Shown: positions 32,039 to 45,184 of the stretch, piece by piece
Numbering within the stretch: the first letter of the stretch is position 1
Layout: each line of letters starts with the position of its first letter
NCBI GenBank assembly: GCA_038093515.1
Contig: JBBPSI010000014.1
Coordinates: forward strand, 62,001 to 126,000
Source of the DNA: Butyriboletus loyo
Taxonomy: Eukaryota > Basidiomycota > Agaricomycetes > Boletales > Boletaceae
Direction: 5' to 3'
DNA length: 64,000 nt
Position numbers and translations under genes: made by a program
The notes under the pieces: model-generated
Seen by the model: the letters and a program-made list of their open reading frames with translations, nothing else
Databases searched by the model: none
Told to the model about the DNA's origin: nothing

Positions 32039-34496
32039 ATGGCCTCCATAGACACACCAGACTATCTCTAGTCAGTCCCACACCGTCCCCGTCGTCTTCG
32101 TGGCTGACCTTGGTCACAGTGCGGTGCTCAACTTGCCCAATACCGCCTCCCAGAGTGAGATAAGGGAACGCTACAGAGCCTTGTCCGTCATTTTCCATCC
32201 TGACAAGCAACGCGACGAACGCACCAAGGACACTGCTGCCTCCAAATTCCTTGACATCCAGAAGGCTTATGAAGGTGAGATTCACCGGCGCTCCCAGGCC
32301 CTCGTCGACGCCGCTTCATCTTGACGTCTTCCACCCGTGTCCCCTGACTGTCGTGTAAAACAGTTCTATCAGATCCGTTTCTCCGGTGCGTTACCAGACA
32401 CTCCTCTCCCCCGCGCCGCTCATCTTCGTTCGGTCTCACACCGATAGACAAGTCTATGATCGCCTGGGTAAGCCCCGTCCGCAGTCCGCCGTCCCCCTAG
32501 GTCTTCTTATAATCCCCTCTTTCTCGACACCCAGGGCCACAAGGTCTGAAATGGAAATGGCCCATAGAACTACGAACAAAAGATAACGAAGAAGTACGCT
32601 CTTGATATTGAAACCCCAAATCAAAATACTCAGCGAAGGGAAAATCAGATCAAGGCGGCGCTCAGTGAATGGGAATTTGATCGCTGCCATGACATCCTTG
32701 AACAGCTTCTCCAGCCAAGAGGGTCGGTTGTTTGTACAATTAATGCTTCCTCCGTATTTGCGAGCGGCGGTGATTCCACACCCAATCCCATAAATCTTCT
32801 CAACCGCATGCGTGGCATTGGCGTTACCAGTTTGGGAGTCCGCCAGAACGTTACGGTCAGATCGCTTCCATCCCAACCCAATCTATTTAATCTGATAAAC
32901 ACTCACCCTCTAGAAACGCCTAGGACCCAAAACTACTATCGCACTCAGTGGTCATGCTCAGCCGGGCTCACGGAGTATTACCCGTACTTTAACGGGAACA
33001 CTACAGCATCAGTTTTCCCCGCGATTCGCGCTAGAGGTAAGCTTCACACGTTTGCGACAGCCTTTGGTTCATCACTCAGGGGACCGTGAATGGCTTCCGT
33101 TGCAGTTCACAGCGGGATTTCTCAAACCTCACATCATCGCCGCAGCGACGACATACAATGACAGCGACAATGCCGTTGTGTTGAGAACTGGTTTTGTTCC
33201 GTCGCTGTGGCAAACCTTGCCCCCTTTCTTAACCTTATCTCTTGGTCGCCGATTGTTCCGCAATTCCCCGACTCAGGCGTCAGCAACTTGGACGTTCTCA
33301 TCAGGGTCGCCTGCCGGTCGTCTAGAGTTGCACGTGCACTCATCAAAACCGTTTGACCTGACGTTACCAGAAGAATACACGCAGGCACCAGACCCCGCCG
33401 AACCCATGTTTGACAACGGACCTGGGTCAATTACCGGTTTCGGCGCAGGTGTTAGATCGTGGTCGTACGGGCTCATTCTTCACGGCGCCCAATCATGCTT
33501 CACAGTCAATTATTCTGTTTTCCTTCATGAGCTTGCCCTTCGCTTGAAAGCAGGCGTGGAAATTGGTTTACCAGGCGCGGCATATTCCATCTCGGCAACG
33601 TGGAGCGGGAAGAGGAGTGCCTTTTCTACCGCCGCTGGGGTAGGTAACTGGGGGGTGTTCGTGAGATTTGAGTAAGCCACCTATTGCTCCATCAGCGCCA
33701 GTTCACTCAACATGCCGTCAGGTTATCGTATCTCCGGCAGAAATGGACGCTACCGATCGTTCTCTCCCCGGAGAACAATGACACCTTGGCATTGTATTCT
33801 ATCATAATACCTTCTACGGCATTGGCTCTTGGATATCAATTCTTACTCAAACCTCGCCGCCGTGCACAACGTGTCGAGTACGTTGATGCTTCTCTGAATT
33901 TTTGGGGTCTTACTGAACGGGGATTCAGGTACTTTGATTCTGCACGAAGAACGCTGAAAGAGGAGAGGTCGGCGGTAATGAGGGAGGCTGAGAATACTAT
34001 TCTCCTTTTACGAGAGCCTGCGAGAAGGCATATGGATGCGGAAAGAGCGATAGGAGGTAACATTCACGGCAGACCGCAACGCTCCTCTTCTTACTCGCCC
34101 CTGTTAGGACTGGTCATCTTGGAGGCCACTTATGGACCGACGTCTCTGGACCATGAAACAGCGGGTCTTGATGTAGACGTGATGATACCTCTTCAAGCGC
34201 TCGTGCATAATAGCCAGCTATACGTGTCAAACAAAGTACCCAAGGTGATTTTCGGAGACGCGGTGAAATATTCATGACACTTATTGCTTGCTTGCAGTCC
34301 GGTATACAGGGATTCTATGACCCGGCTCCAAAAGCACCTAAATCATTACGGGTACGGTACATGTTCCGTGACCAGATGCACTATGCCGAAATTCCTGACT
34401 TGGTGTCCATTGTACTCCCACTGCGAGGTAGGATCCGTCCGTTTTCGGGGTTGATAATATTGACTCCATTTTTCATTAGACCATTTGGTCGTGTAA
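32039..34496 (+). CDS. DNAJC11-like J-domain protein (mitochondrial/MICOS-associated family)
   Basis: Homologue of DNAJC11, a J protein linked to MICOS and cristae. Seen: MASIDTPDYLYAVLNLPNTA (start 32039, intron 32071-32119), J domain with IRERYRALSVIFHPDKQRDE (HPD intact), then the VYDRLG end of the J domain. A large beta-rich central part (32650-33670) follows, with GSSGS-like porin-type strands (VPLQFTAGFLKPHIIAA region; WSYGLILHGAQSCFTVNYSV). The DUF3395-type C-terminal domain reads LVILEATYGPTSLD, VDVMIPLQALVHNSQLYV, GIQGFYDPAPKAPKSLRVRY and LPLRDHLV, TAA at 34494-34496. It has a helical segment before the C-terminal domain (RRTLKEERSAVMREAENTIL). At least eight short introns. Complete, and well matched to the family C-terminus. 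Confidence 0.88.
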
Positions 34497-36735
34497 GACG
34501 ATGCGACCTAGTCCCTAAAATTGTTCACGGGCTATCCAGCCCAATACATTCGATTCAGCCGTACGATCGTTTAGTACCTGCTGGGTCATTCACCAGGCTC
34601 ACGTCCACCAGGGATCGCACAGGATGTATTACATTTATATTGTACATATATCCCCCCTCGTTACATTACGACTGGATAACGGTTCACAGACATAGGGATT
34701 CTTTACGTCGCCTGCTTTCTGTCACATCAAAGCGGTTGACTTTCAAAGTTCGAGCTGTGGTTTATGAAGAACACGTCGAGGGTGTTCTATGTCGTATGTC
34801 TCTGCACACACCTAGTCACTCCATGTCAGACATTAACGATGCGCGCACGAGATCTTCATCGGGAATTGGCTGGTGGCGAAATCGACCCAGGTCCGCAGTG
34901 ATGTATGGGAGTGCAAGGCATGCATGGGAACGTCAAGAAGAAGCATGGTGCTCTTTAAGCTTGAGGCAGAAACGTTCTCCAAGTCCGAAAGACGCTGTCA
35001 CAGGATGCACAATTGATTCGGGTTTGGCTTCTAGATCATAATCAAACGGTGCCAGCAATGGTCCCAAGGCAATGAATCATCTGGGCTCGAATGCGGGGGT
35101 GCCTCGACTGCCCACCCTCACGACCCCAAACGCGGCCACCCTCGAAAAAAAATTGTGTGTGCGCGTCAAGGTTCCATTCACTGTTTCGACTGGTTAAAGT
35201 GCCAAAGGTACATGGCCCTAGACGGATTGGCGAGCTGGGCGTTGTTTGCCACGGTCATATGAACAGCTTTACAGGACGAGTAATCCCCGTTTGCACCCTG
35301 AATTTCAGCTGGCCGGTTGGCAGCTGATACCTGCAGTGAGTGCATAACGCGACTTGTGTGCGATGGTGGTTTGGGCGTGTGACGTGCTTGAATGAGGAGA
35401 GGGGGATCATTGACCCTTGCCAAAATGATTGCGCCCGAGTGAGCATGGTGTGGTGGGAATGCGATGGACTCGGGGGTGGCCAATCCGTAATGCCAGGTAG
35501 TCGTGGACGGATGTGGTTCAGGGGAGTGATTCGGTATGAGCTGGCAGTTGGTACGGCAAAACGCGGCAGAGGGTGGAGAAGACGTCCGAGGGAACACCAG
35601 TCCGGCGTCCGCGTCATTGGTCACTGGTCACCACGAGTGAGTGCGCCACGGAGTCTCGGACATTGAATCAGAAACCTTCGCGGTTCGAGTTGGGACATGT
35701 TGAAGGGAGGGGAGAGGGACCGCCTCGAGGTATTATGTTCTGACCACACCGTCTTGCAAGGTTGTGGTTTGGATTCAATGACGCTCGCATACGTCAACCA
35801 AACGAGATCTCAGGGACCACAGCTTCAGCGGGGGAACATTCAATACGAGCCGGAAGAATGGCGGCACAAACTCATTTGGGAGGACAGTTCATCACAGGAA
35901 GCGGAAGCCCGCAGGGGTAATGGCGCCGGGTTACAGGTATCCACGTACGATGGCCAGTGAAGTTGGGCGGGATAGTCCGAAGTATGAAAATAGCCGTTCC
36001 CAGAGGCACACTTTGCGAGGGTATAGTCCCAGATTAGATCTCGTTTGGGTTTAGCTCGACAGGCTGTACTTTTTTTCCCGAGTGGCGGGTGTCTCGGGGA
36101 ACTCCTTGGAAGTATGTAAGGGCTGAAGGCGGGGTTTTGTCGAGTGGGTTTGGAACAAGCGTTCACGCACGCGATAAACGGCTAGTGGCGTTTGGACCGC
36201 ATGTCGGAGTGGTGCGTGTTGCTGGGGAGGGCATGGTTGGATGGAGGGAGAGCTGGAATTGAATTGGCAAGGCTGGGGGAAGGGGTAGATTTCCGATGGG
36301 AGGGTAGCGGGAGAGGGCATTCGGCTAAGGAATTAACGTTGGATGTTTGAATGGGGACGTGCATGAAATGTAGCTCGCATCCATCAAGGTTTGATGGAGC
36401 GACGTTGAGGGTGCTTCCATTACCTTTTGGCCTTTGACTTTTCTCGCACCGCCGATCAAGAATTGAGTGCAGAAAGTGGGCGGCCGGACGAGCGGAAATG
36501 CTCGAGCTCGACTGAAGAAAGTTTGCGCCCCGATCATTCGCCCACAAATCTAAACATTAACATTTCTTTTTTCTCTCAACCGGTTTTGCGCATGTGCCAA
36601 CTCAACTCAAACTTTAAATAATTTCCAACTTTGGTCGCCTCCTCTCGACCCCGCCTGTCCCTTCTTCCCTTATGCTCCCGAGCAATATTTAGCCTGCCCT
36701 GTCACGACTCCCCTTCTCACCTCCACCCCACATCA
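34497..36735. other. Long non-coding region upstream of the WOPR regulator
   Basis: 2.24 kb with no convincing gene on either strand; open frames such as 35178-35624 (-) and 36182-36547 (-) lack domains. The last 150 bp are pyrimidine-rich (36618-36735), as in a fungal core promoter or 5' UTR. A long upstream region is common for WOPR master regulators. Confidence 0.45.
36609..36617 (-). promoter_or_regulatory. WOPR-type motif TTAAAGTTT (as AAACTTTAA on +)
   Basis: A 9/9 match to the TTAAAGTTT site described for Wor1-family WOPR proteins, 119 bp upstream of the WOPR gene's own ATG. This suggests autoregulation. One 9-mer can also occur by chance. Confidence 0.45.
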
Positions 36736-38161
36736 ATGCAACACCCCTCCCTCCAGAACGTACGCATCCGCTCAACCAGAGACGCACTCCACGTCTTCTA
36801 TGCCGTCGCTCGCAACATCATCCCCCTCATAACTCGCCGTCTCGATGCAGAGGAGCGCCGTGCCATCGTCCCCGGCAACGTATACATCTGGGAAGAACGC
36901 AGTGCCAACTCAGAGGCAACCGGTCTCGGCATGGAGCGATGGTCCGTCTCCCCTTCTTTCCCCCCGCCCACCCCCCCATCTCACCTTCCACAGGACGGAC
37001 GGCATGGGCTGGGGCCCAAGTCGAGTTCGTGATGTATGTGTACCGACCTCCCTCCTCTGTCCCCTCATTTATCCCTCTCCAGGACTTTCTCTTCTACCAC
37101 CAGAAGGAGTGCGACGTGAGCGATGATCCTGCCAGCGCCTCTACCCCTTGGGCGCAAATGATTAGGTCAGTCATTTAACCCTTTTCCTCAACTTCCCCTG
37201 CCATGCTTCCCTCTTGTTCCATCCACCCTGTCCTAATTCAATCATCAAACCCGTCACATATACAGCATGTACCCCTCACCTCGATCCCGCGCAACAAGCG
37301 AATCTGAACGTTTAATAAAGCAAACTTATAGTGTACGCGTTTCTTTGCCCGATGATCGCCCCCGAGGCATATACAGAAAGTGGCACCTTAGTACGTGTTT
37401 CATGGCAATCTCCGCAGTGACGCGACCAATCATTTCGCTTGGCAGCGGCATACTTTAGCCAACAAAAACTCGATCGCCTTAACACGGTCGATAATATTCA
37501 GGGGATCGGTGATGTCCCCGTCCCGGACGGATGGTTCCGCAGCGCTCGCAGAGATGGCAAATCCCGGAGAGAGGACGATCTCCCGAAATCCGTCGTCGCA
37601 AAACGCATCTCACAAGCACCAATGGAAGGCGTCATCTCAACCTCGGACCCTGTCCCTCTCCAGTCTTCTTTCTACCAGTCCAAAGTCTCCACACCCGTCT
37701 ACACTCAGTTCCCCACCTCGGCCAATGCTTCCCAATTGGAGCTGTCAGAACCACCGGGCGCGCGGAAAACTGCCTTCTCTCTGCCGTCATCGGCCGAGCA
37801 CCCTCATTACAGTTCCTCAAGCGCCGTCCGTCAGACTACGTATTCGGAACCTAATTTGATCGCTGGGCGAGATCACCCACGCTATCGAGAGAGCCTCACT
37901 GGACCCACGACGTCCATCTGTCCCTCGCCCCTCTCTTCATCCTCATCCATGCCAGCGACCCCGAGCCCAAGAATAAGCCCTGTTCACTTGTCGGAACAGC
38001 TGGTGCCCCTTGATTATCTCCAAAACCTCTCATACCCGAGACGGGATCCTATCGATGAGCAGTTTCTCCAGCGCTTCTCCACGCTCACGTCGACCCCGCT
38101 CAAAGGGGCGCTTCCTGCGCACTCACCTCCCCGTTCATTCTCTGGTAGAATGAAGTTTTAG
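36736..38161 (+). CDS. Gti1/Pac2 (WOPR) family transcription regulator
   Basis: DNA-binding regulator of the Wor1/Ryp1/Sge1/Gti1/Pac2 family, which controls morphogenesis and development in fungi. Seen: ATG 36736, MQHPSLQNVRIRSTRDALHV, then HVFYAVARNIIPLITRRL and RAIVPGNVYIWEERS. Next is GMERWTDGMGWGPSRVRDDF (WOPRa signature ERWTDG-x-WGPSRV), split by an intron at about 36943-36997. Then DFLFYHQKE, and WOPRb: SERLIKQTYSVRVSL and KWHLTAYFSQQKLDRLNTVD. The C-terminal half is Ser/Pro-rich and disordered, ending PPRSFSGRMKF, TAG at 38159-38161. Four introns (about 36943, 37027, 37165, 37389). Both WOPR halves are complete. Confidence 0.93.
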
Positions 38162-38680
38162 TCATCTGTTGTTTCTTTTACCACATTCAAAGGCCTGATC
38201 TACCTTGTTGCGCATTCTAGATTGGACTCTCACGTATATAGATTATGGACCCACACTCTGGAGTTTTCTTTGCTCTTTGTACGCTATCGCATGCACACAT
38301 TGGACCGAATGTGATTTATCGTTTCGGACGGTACTTGGCCGGGGAGATGAAGGTGCACGTGACACGCAGGACATCATGAGACCGACGACGACTCGGACCA
38401 CATTCGAGTTTCAGCACGCATGAAATAAAGAGGCGGGCTACAGCCAGCGTCGTGTACGTCTTGGAACATGTCCCAGCCTCCCGTTCGCGTTCTCATTTGT
38501 TCGTGACTTGACACGTACGACCCAGAACGAACTTGCTTGTGCGCGACCTTTCTCGCTCCCTCTGCATGCAACCCAAAGACCAAGCTCCCAGGTGGCGCAT
38601 CTCTTGTTTGAGAAGGACAATCAAATCACGCATACTTACGGCGGGCGTGCAGCCTGGGTCATACGCTGTACGACCGGTGG
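38162..38680. other. Intergenic, nothing recognised
   Basis: 519 bp after the WOPR gene. Short frames only. Confidence 0.35.
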
Positions 38681-40771
38681 ATGGAAAGCGACGCTGTCTA
38701 TTTCCTCATGGGGCTCGGTACGTTAAACGAATGGAAGATCTCCTGGCTCCCGCCTCCCCAACATATTCATATTCCCTCTCCGACAAGTACAGATACTCGG
38801 ACGGTCACACGTACAAAACATCCTGTCCGCCGCAATGTCGATCTCAACGCCGGCGAGCGTAAAACGGAGGTAACTTGTTACGGTATTATGATCTCTTGAC
38901 CGAACACACCCCGAAATGCACCTCATGACTCAGCGATCCAGACTCATTTGCTGGTTCCCGAGGGGACGAGCCCTCGAGGAGCTTGGCTTACCCCTTGCTA
39001 CGACGGGCATCAGGGGAGGTGAATTAGAAGCAGTTGCGTTCTGTGAAGATGCGGAGCGTGTCGCCAAGCCACAGACCAGTCCTGCAGCCTTTGATCCTCC
39101 AGCCACGACCCTTTTGGTACGGGCGTGAATGTCAGATGTGACGGACTTGAATCACCGGAAATTATTCAGTCCCCCAACATCCAGTTCGGTTGTCTGGGGT
39201 CACGCGAGGGACTGTGTGGAACACAAAGTGTTCGGATCACTGACCGTGCGTGTCCGATGGCCCGTCCTTTTGTTATCCCAGCGCCTGAGAATCTCGAGGG
39301 CCAGCTCTACTGTATTACGCTGCAGAGTGTGCCCAGGGACTATCAAATCCGCGGGAATGCCTCGTCTTTTGATGGTATTTTTGTCGTATCAGAGGCGTTC
39401 ACTCACGCCGACTGACCTCGATCGAGGTTCGTTGATTGGTGGCTGCAGGTTCGTTATCCAGATAAATATGTGCATCCATCACTTATCGCTCGACATATAT
39501 TCCACGACCCCTCGGACCGTTGACGAAGAGCGACCGACCGCATGGGTACGTTCGATACATCCAACTTATCCCGACAATTTTTTTTTTCGGAAAGAAGGAC
39601 GGTCGGGTTTCCCGTGGATTAACGCAATCATGCGAATAGAGGGGTCATCTCGCACGGCATGCAGTGGCTGTGCGTCCATAATGAAAATTGCTAATCAGCA
39701 ATCTCATCTCAGTTGGTTGCTAGTGCTTCCTGGCTCGTGGGCAATGTTACGTCTCCTGGGAGCGCGGAGCAGAGGGCTTTGGCGGTAAGGGAGTGCGATG
39801 TTCGGTCACCATGCTGGCTGGCAGAAACAGCGGCTCATGAGGCTATGTTCACAGAGTGGCTCGTCGACTGGGATCCTTTCGGAAATTGGACGTCCATGCT
39901 GACGCTCACCTTTGGGACCGACCCTCTTTATTATGAGGAACAGGGCTGTCGTGCTCTGCATTTTTCTCGCAGTATCGTGAAATTTCCGCGAGCGGTAATT
40001 GCACTACGGATTTACTAATTTTAGGCCCAGATCGTATCTATGGGGTGGTCTCCTTTCCCGAGAAATTTGACAAGTCCGGCAGGCTCGTACGTAAGTACTG
40101 TCCAGAACCAGCTGACTTCCCAGACAAGCTGGAGTCTGTTCCCAGTGCCGGGGCATTTGAGTTTCGTTTTTTTGCTGCACGCTTTCTGTGTTCCCCGAAA
40201 GTTTATATACGCGCCGCATCTGGCCCCTCTGAGCGTGTAGCAGAATGCCGGCTGCATCATTGGCCCGTTACCCGTGCTGGACGAGAGAGCACGTTGTATC
40301 CGGCGGATGAAGATATGGTTATCATCCTTCCGGTCTCGACGGGATCCGCATGTGCGATGTTTCAAATCCTGAACACACTTCGGAAGATCGGTTTAGCAGC
40401 GGCGAAAGGAAGCTCGGGAAGAGGCGCAACGACGAACAAGACCCGTCCCAGAAACGGCCAGCAGCGAGAGGACTCTTATTGATGGCGCGGGAGAATGCCG
40501 GAAGATACCGGGACGAATCTACTCGAGTGAATGTTCGTTCCTCGGGTCTTGTTCTGCTTTGAATACGTAGCATGGTCCTTGTTCTTTGGGACCGAGTAAG
40601 TGCCACGACGAGGGTTCGTGGACCAATCGGATGACCATTATTATCTTGACTCGGAGCTTTTCGAGCCAACTCGACATTGAGGCCCTCGATTTTGACTACG
40701 AGATCCAGATCGAATACAAGTCCGTCTGTGAAAACGGGGCTAGCGTGGTAATCAGACCGCGGACGAACTAG
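38681..40771 (+). CDS. Putative multi-exon gene, unknown function
   Basis: I do not recognise this protein. Several plus-strand segments look coding and are separated by GT..AG pairs: 38681-38722 (MESDAVYFLMGL), about 38790-38870, about 38933-39120, 39184-39380 (DRACPMARPFVIPAPENLEG, LYCITLQSVPRDYQIRG), about 39713-39995 (SASWLVGNVTSPGSAEQRAL, WDPFGNWTSMLTLTFGTD), 40024-40480 (YGVVSFPEKFDKSGRLVRK, PSAGAFEFRFFAARFLCSP) and 40630-40771 (IEALDFDYEIQIEYKS, ENGASVVIRPRTN). No signal peptide, membrane helix or known motif is visible. Which frame is used at 38800-39130 is ambiguous, so the boundaries are approximate. Confidence 0.35.
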
Positions 40772-41590
40772 ACATTCGTTCCCTGGGGCCGAGGGCTTTG
40801 GTGGTTATAGGTACGATATGATTAGCTGCACTGTCTCGAGTTGGCCGCCGGTCTAATCCGTGCTGTGGTCAGGTGGGAAGCGGGCATCAAGACGACCGAC
40901 GTATCCAGTCATGATCGAGAACGAAACACAGCGACGGGCGCAATGTTAAAACCTAGGCACTGATTGAACGCTCAAGGAGAATCGAATGCCAGGATAGGTC
41001 ATCTCCGACCTCTTGCTTGCAAAACGTAAATCAGACCGAACCATTTCAGGGGCCAACCCGCGGGCTGAGAGTACCCAAACGGTACCCTAAACGTGTGCGT
41101 CGTCCCCCGATGCGACGGAGGCTTGGCGTCGATGGGGCTCCAGCTTTTCGTTCGTACCTGGACTAGATTTTTTGGGATCCGTAACCATAACCATATGTAT
41201 ATGCGAGCGCAGCCGTCGGTCGAGACGCAGTTGGGATTAATGCGGGGAGCGGGGGTGTTGACGGTCTTGTGAAGTTTGCAATGCCAGGGCGCCGAGCGCT
41301 GCGGATGAGTTAAGGAGGGGGATATAAATATTGGCCTTTGGGTCCGATGGAACCCGCCCTCCGTGCGCATTTTTGTCGATCAAAAACGACCCGACATACG
41401 ATAATTAGGCGCAAAAAAAATACCGCAAATGATGTCATGCTTTGTCCTTATTTGAATGAATGAATAAATAAATAAATAATCTTTAACAAAATTAACACCG
41501 CAAGTGTCTATTTTTGAACCGGACCAGCCGAAGGTCGTGCCAGACGACGAGTACGAGCCTGCGATTCAGCCTCTGTATACGCGAACCATA
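40772..41590. other. Intergenic before DUF155 gene
   Basis: 819 bp. It holds an AAAT-rich tract (about 41454-41485). A frame open from about 41504 continues into the next gene without an ATG, so that gene may have an upstream exon. Confidence 0.4.
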
Positions 41591-43577
41591 ATGTCTTCGA
41601 AACCGCTTCTCCCAAAGACGAATCCCCCATCGTCGCCTTCGACCACGCAACTGGAGCCAAAGATTCGTGGAGCGAATCGCTCGACCAAGACGGCGGGGAA
41701 ACTCAAGGTCCTCCCTGACCAGCCGACAACCCCAGGCCCAGCAACCCAACCCGCCGCAGAACTCGAGGAGAGTCAGAACGTCACTGGGGACACGGACGAC
41801 GGCGGTGATGAAGAAGAAGAGGAGGAGGCTGACGAAGAGCAAGACGACGAAGAGGGTGCCGAGGGACGACTACGACAGATATCTCGGATTCCTCAAGGTA
41901 CCGCACGACGCGATGCACTCAGGCTGACCAAGAAGAAGGCCAAGTCGCTGCCGAGGGTGACTGCCTATTCCACCGCCCAGTACGTCTCTTCTCCCCCCTT
42001 TCCCCGGTTTTCGTTAGCGCCGGGGTTGCCAAAAAAAAACAGGCGTTGAAATATGACATTGTGGTGGACAGATCGTACTTGCTTCCTGAGCTCATCAAGT
42101 TTTTTAATGCAAGACGCGTTGCGTACCATACGAATGCAAAAATGATCGACGAGGTGATTTACACCCCGTATGCTTATGAACCGTCGAGCAGTTCGGACGT
42201 CCATGTGAAGCGCAGTAATCAAACGGGAGACTTGCTTGGCGTTCCTGAGTTGAACACACCAGCGGTCGATGCAAGTAACGCTTACCCTGCCATGAGGAAG
42301 CGGAGCAAGTTCCATGCCATGCCCAACGAGGCAGAGATATTTGTCTTTGGCTACGGCACGGTCGTGATTTGGGGTATGTCAGAGGCTCAAGAGAGGCGTT
42401 TCCTCGCATCCATGTGAGCCCGTCTGCTTCGTTTCTCGGGTATCGGTTATGACGATTTATTAGACGACGATTCGAGGTGGATAGACTGGGTAAGCTGCGT
42501 CGTCTCCAGAACATGGCGGTTTGCGAATTTTTTGCCTAGGACCCGATGAGGTTGAGATGGAAGATTTGAATTATTACTATGCAAACTACAGCCGGTATGT
42601 GCGCTTTTCTCAGCGTGGGGATCTAAGCCGTATATTCCGAATCTGATTTCCTGATAAGAATATATAATGATGTGATCACCTTGCGGCATGGCTCGGGTTA
42701 CATGTAAGTTCATTCACATCACCCTCTTTGTGTCATGCCATAAGACTACGGACCGCAGGACCAAGTTATCACTATCGCACGCCCTCTCCCAATCGGTCAA
42801 GATATCACTGGTCTGTTTGATGTTCTTCCTTGGCGATTCTTATCTAACCGTTCTCGTCCTAGTTCGAGGAGCTCATTTCCTCGAAAATAGAGGAAACAAA
42901 GGACATACCTGAAACCCTTTCAGAAACAGGAAAGATCGGGATGCCCCATCAAGGTATGTTGCCGCCCTTTTGAATTTGCGACGCGCTTCGCGAATGCGTA
43001 AAGGATAGAAATCATGCGTAAAACGGGAGAGCTCTTTATCTTACGGACAAACATCAACACCGTCGGTTCCGTACTCGACTCGCCGGTAGGTTTGCTTCGT
43101 CCATCTTTTGCGCGCATCGGACCAGTGATGTTGACTTTTGATTATCTCATTTGCAGGAGGTATTTTGGGTATGCATTTGTTCTTAACAATGTCGGTGCGC
43201 TCGTTCTCCGCGGACATTAACGGAAATGGACAGACGTACCCCGATTTGCAACCTCTTTACGAAGCTGCGAGGAGTTATCTAGAGGTTCCCCAACGCATCG
43301 ATCTGTTGAATACGCGTGTAGAGGTTTGTTGAGCTGGCTCGCTTAATGCGACCTTTTGGCAGTTGCTGACAATTGGGGTAATAATAGGTCCTTCAAGACA
43401 TGCTTCAGCTCCTCAAGGAATCGGTCTCCAGCAGGCACGCGGAGCGTCTTGAACAGATTGTCATTGCTTTGATTGGCATTGAGATTGGTCAGTCCTCCCC
43501 TCCCTCCGGCGATCGTTGGACGCTGAGTGTAAACAGTCCTTGGGATCATCACTATCCTCGTTGATGTAATGGCTTAA
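41591..43577 (+). CDS. DUF155 (RMD1/RMD8/RMND1 family) protein
   Basis: Member of the Rmd1/Rmd8/Sif2-3 family (meiotic division, mitochondrial or nuclear-envelope roles reported). Seen: the N-terminal ~130 residues are disordered with a run of acidic residues (DDGGDEEEEEEADEEQDD, about 41797-41850). Then AKSLPRVTAYSTA, VVDRSYLLPELIKFFNAR and the DUF155 core AEIFVFGYGTVVIWGMSEAQ, ERRFLAS|IRRFEVDRL, MEDLNYYYANYSRIYNDVI, SLSHALSQSVKISLFEELI, GELFILRTNINTVGSVLDSP and RSYLEVPQRIDLLNTRVEVL. The C-terminus is a hydrophobic segment, LIGIEIVLGIITILVDVMA, a membrane anchor in this family. TAA at 43575-43577. About nine short introns. Start taken at the first in-frame ATG. Confidence 0.9.
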
Positions 43578-45184
43578 GCCTCTCGATCTCATTTGTAACA
43601 GTTCTTCTAGGAGTAAGACGTTTCTTTGCACTACATTGCATCTACTATACTCGGACTTGGTATTTTTGCAATGTTTTCACATTCTTCTTCCATTTGGATA
43701 TCACCAGCATCCCCATCGCGTCGTCTGTCTATGCTAGCTCTTGGCTGCACGAGGTTTCCCGCGTGCAATCAGGATTATAGCGCTGCATAATCCTTGCGTG
43801 TGCTGATCTTTAAAGGTATCGATGACCCCTAGTCAGGTCTTGGTAAAAAGGTTTGATGGCTGTTAATAGGCAAGAGAAGATCAATAACGTTGCAATTGGG
43901 TAGGAACATGTTATACTTTTTGTGTTAACAACAGAATACGATGCGAGGAAACCGGTTTTGTGGCCATCACAAACTTTACTATTTACGAACCTCCAATCTG
44001 AAAAGTAAACATATTTTGGTCAAGGGAACGCACCCGGCTGTGGTTGTGGAACGACTTGCTGTTCACGTGCATACGATTTCCCTGCCGCCACGTTTGGACT
44101 CGAGAGGAAGACGAAAGTGGATGCGACTTCCGCGGGCTGGGGGTTCGCACGTCTGTGTATTGACATTTCCACGTTTAAAACCCTTGGAATGATGTCCTCG
44201 GCGTCCCCTCGATATCGGATGGAACGCAGTGGACGACGGGCCCCATGCATTCACACACGCGCGCGCATGTCGTTCGCCAGGTGGGCACCCACCGTATCGA
44301 AAGGGAACGCGTGGAAAAAGATAATTGCAAGTGCCCCCCTTTCGTGGAAGCGTCGTCGATCCGAACGTTTGGTTCGAGTAATGGTCCCGACAGATTTAAC
44401 GAGCGGTCGATGTTTTGCAGGCAAAAACGCAGTTCGGATATCGATGCTGATATACTGATATACTGATGCTCGCTAACCACGTTGGACGGTGGACGCTACG
44501 TGCCACTACATGCGTCACTGGTGCATGCATATGATCGATGACGGGTCAGAGAATCGAGACGCCCCCCCCTCCCCCCCAAAAAAAAAAAAGACACCCCGCA
44601 TCACGATGAACATGTGCGACACGACGATCGAGTCAAGACTTGAGAGCCACCTGTGCCTCGATATCGATCCACACATACATCCTGTTCGTGGCAAGTAATG
44701 GAGCGCGACCAGGTTCGAAATTCGACGTCGCAGCTCATATATTAGGGGAGCGATGTTCAGCGCTGAGCAGCATACATGCACGCCTGTATCACATCAGCCG
44801 CTTCGAGCGGACTTCCACCTTTAGCGGGGAAGAGACAGCCACGCCTTTCACGCTCGTCACTTACCGCACTCGTCGGCTTTGTCGGTGTGATTTTGACTGT
44901 CTGACCACCACGAGGTAAGAGAGGTCGGGTCATGCTTTCTACTTTCTGTGTACGGTTTCACGTAGGGTTTGTCATTGGTTGTCCCTGTGCGTACGCGAAC
45001 GCCAGCTGCCAGCGACGACGGTTTTTTTTGACACCCTACGCTTGATAAATTAGCCTCCTGGGCTCGCTGTAAGCGATGCCAATAGCCATCGCCACTGCCA
45101 GATGCTACACACGACGTCGGATGGCAAGACAAATCAAAATACATGTAGTCGGTAATTTAAAGAGACTCCGGTGTTTAACCACTT
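43578..45184. other. Intergenic, no supported gene
   Basis: 1.6 kb. Contains a C/A homopolymer tract (44561-44590: a C-rich run followed by about 12 A). Short antisense-overlapping frames only, no tRNA-like fold found by eye. Confidence 0.4.

Noticed and set aside
34274..35041. Plus-strand frame of 255 codons
   Set aside because: Its first part is the DNAJC11-like C-terminus, which stops after a splice at 34496; the remainder has no protein-like features.
43578..45184. Possible tRNA gene
   Set aside because: A GGTTCGAAAT-like B-box resemblance at about 44713 lacks a matching A box and cloverleaf.
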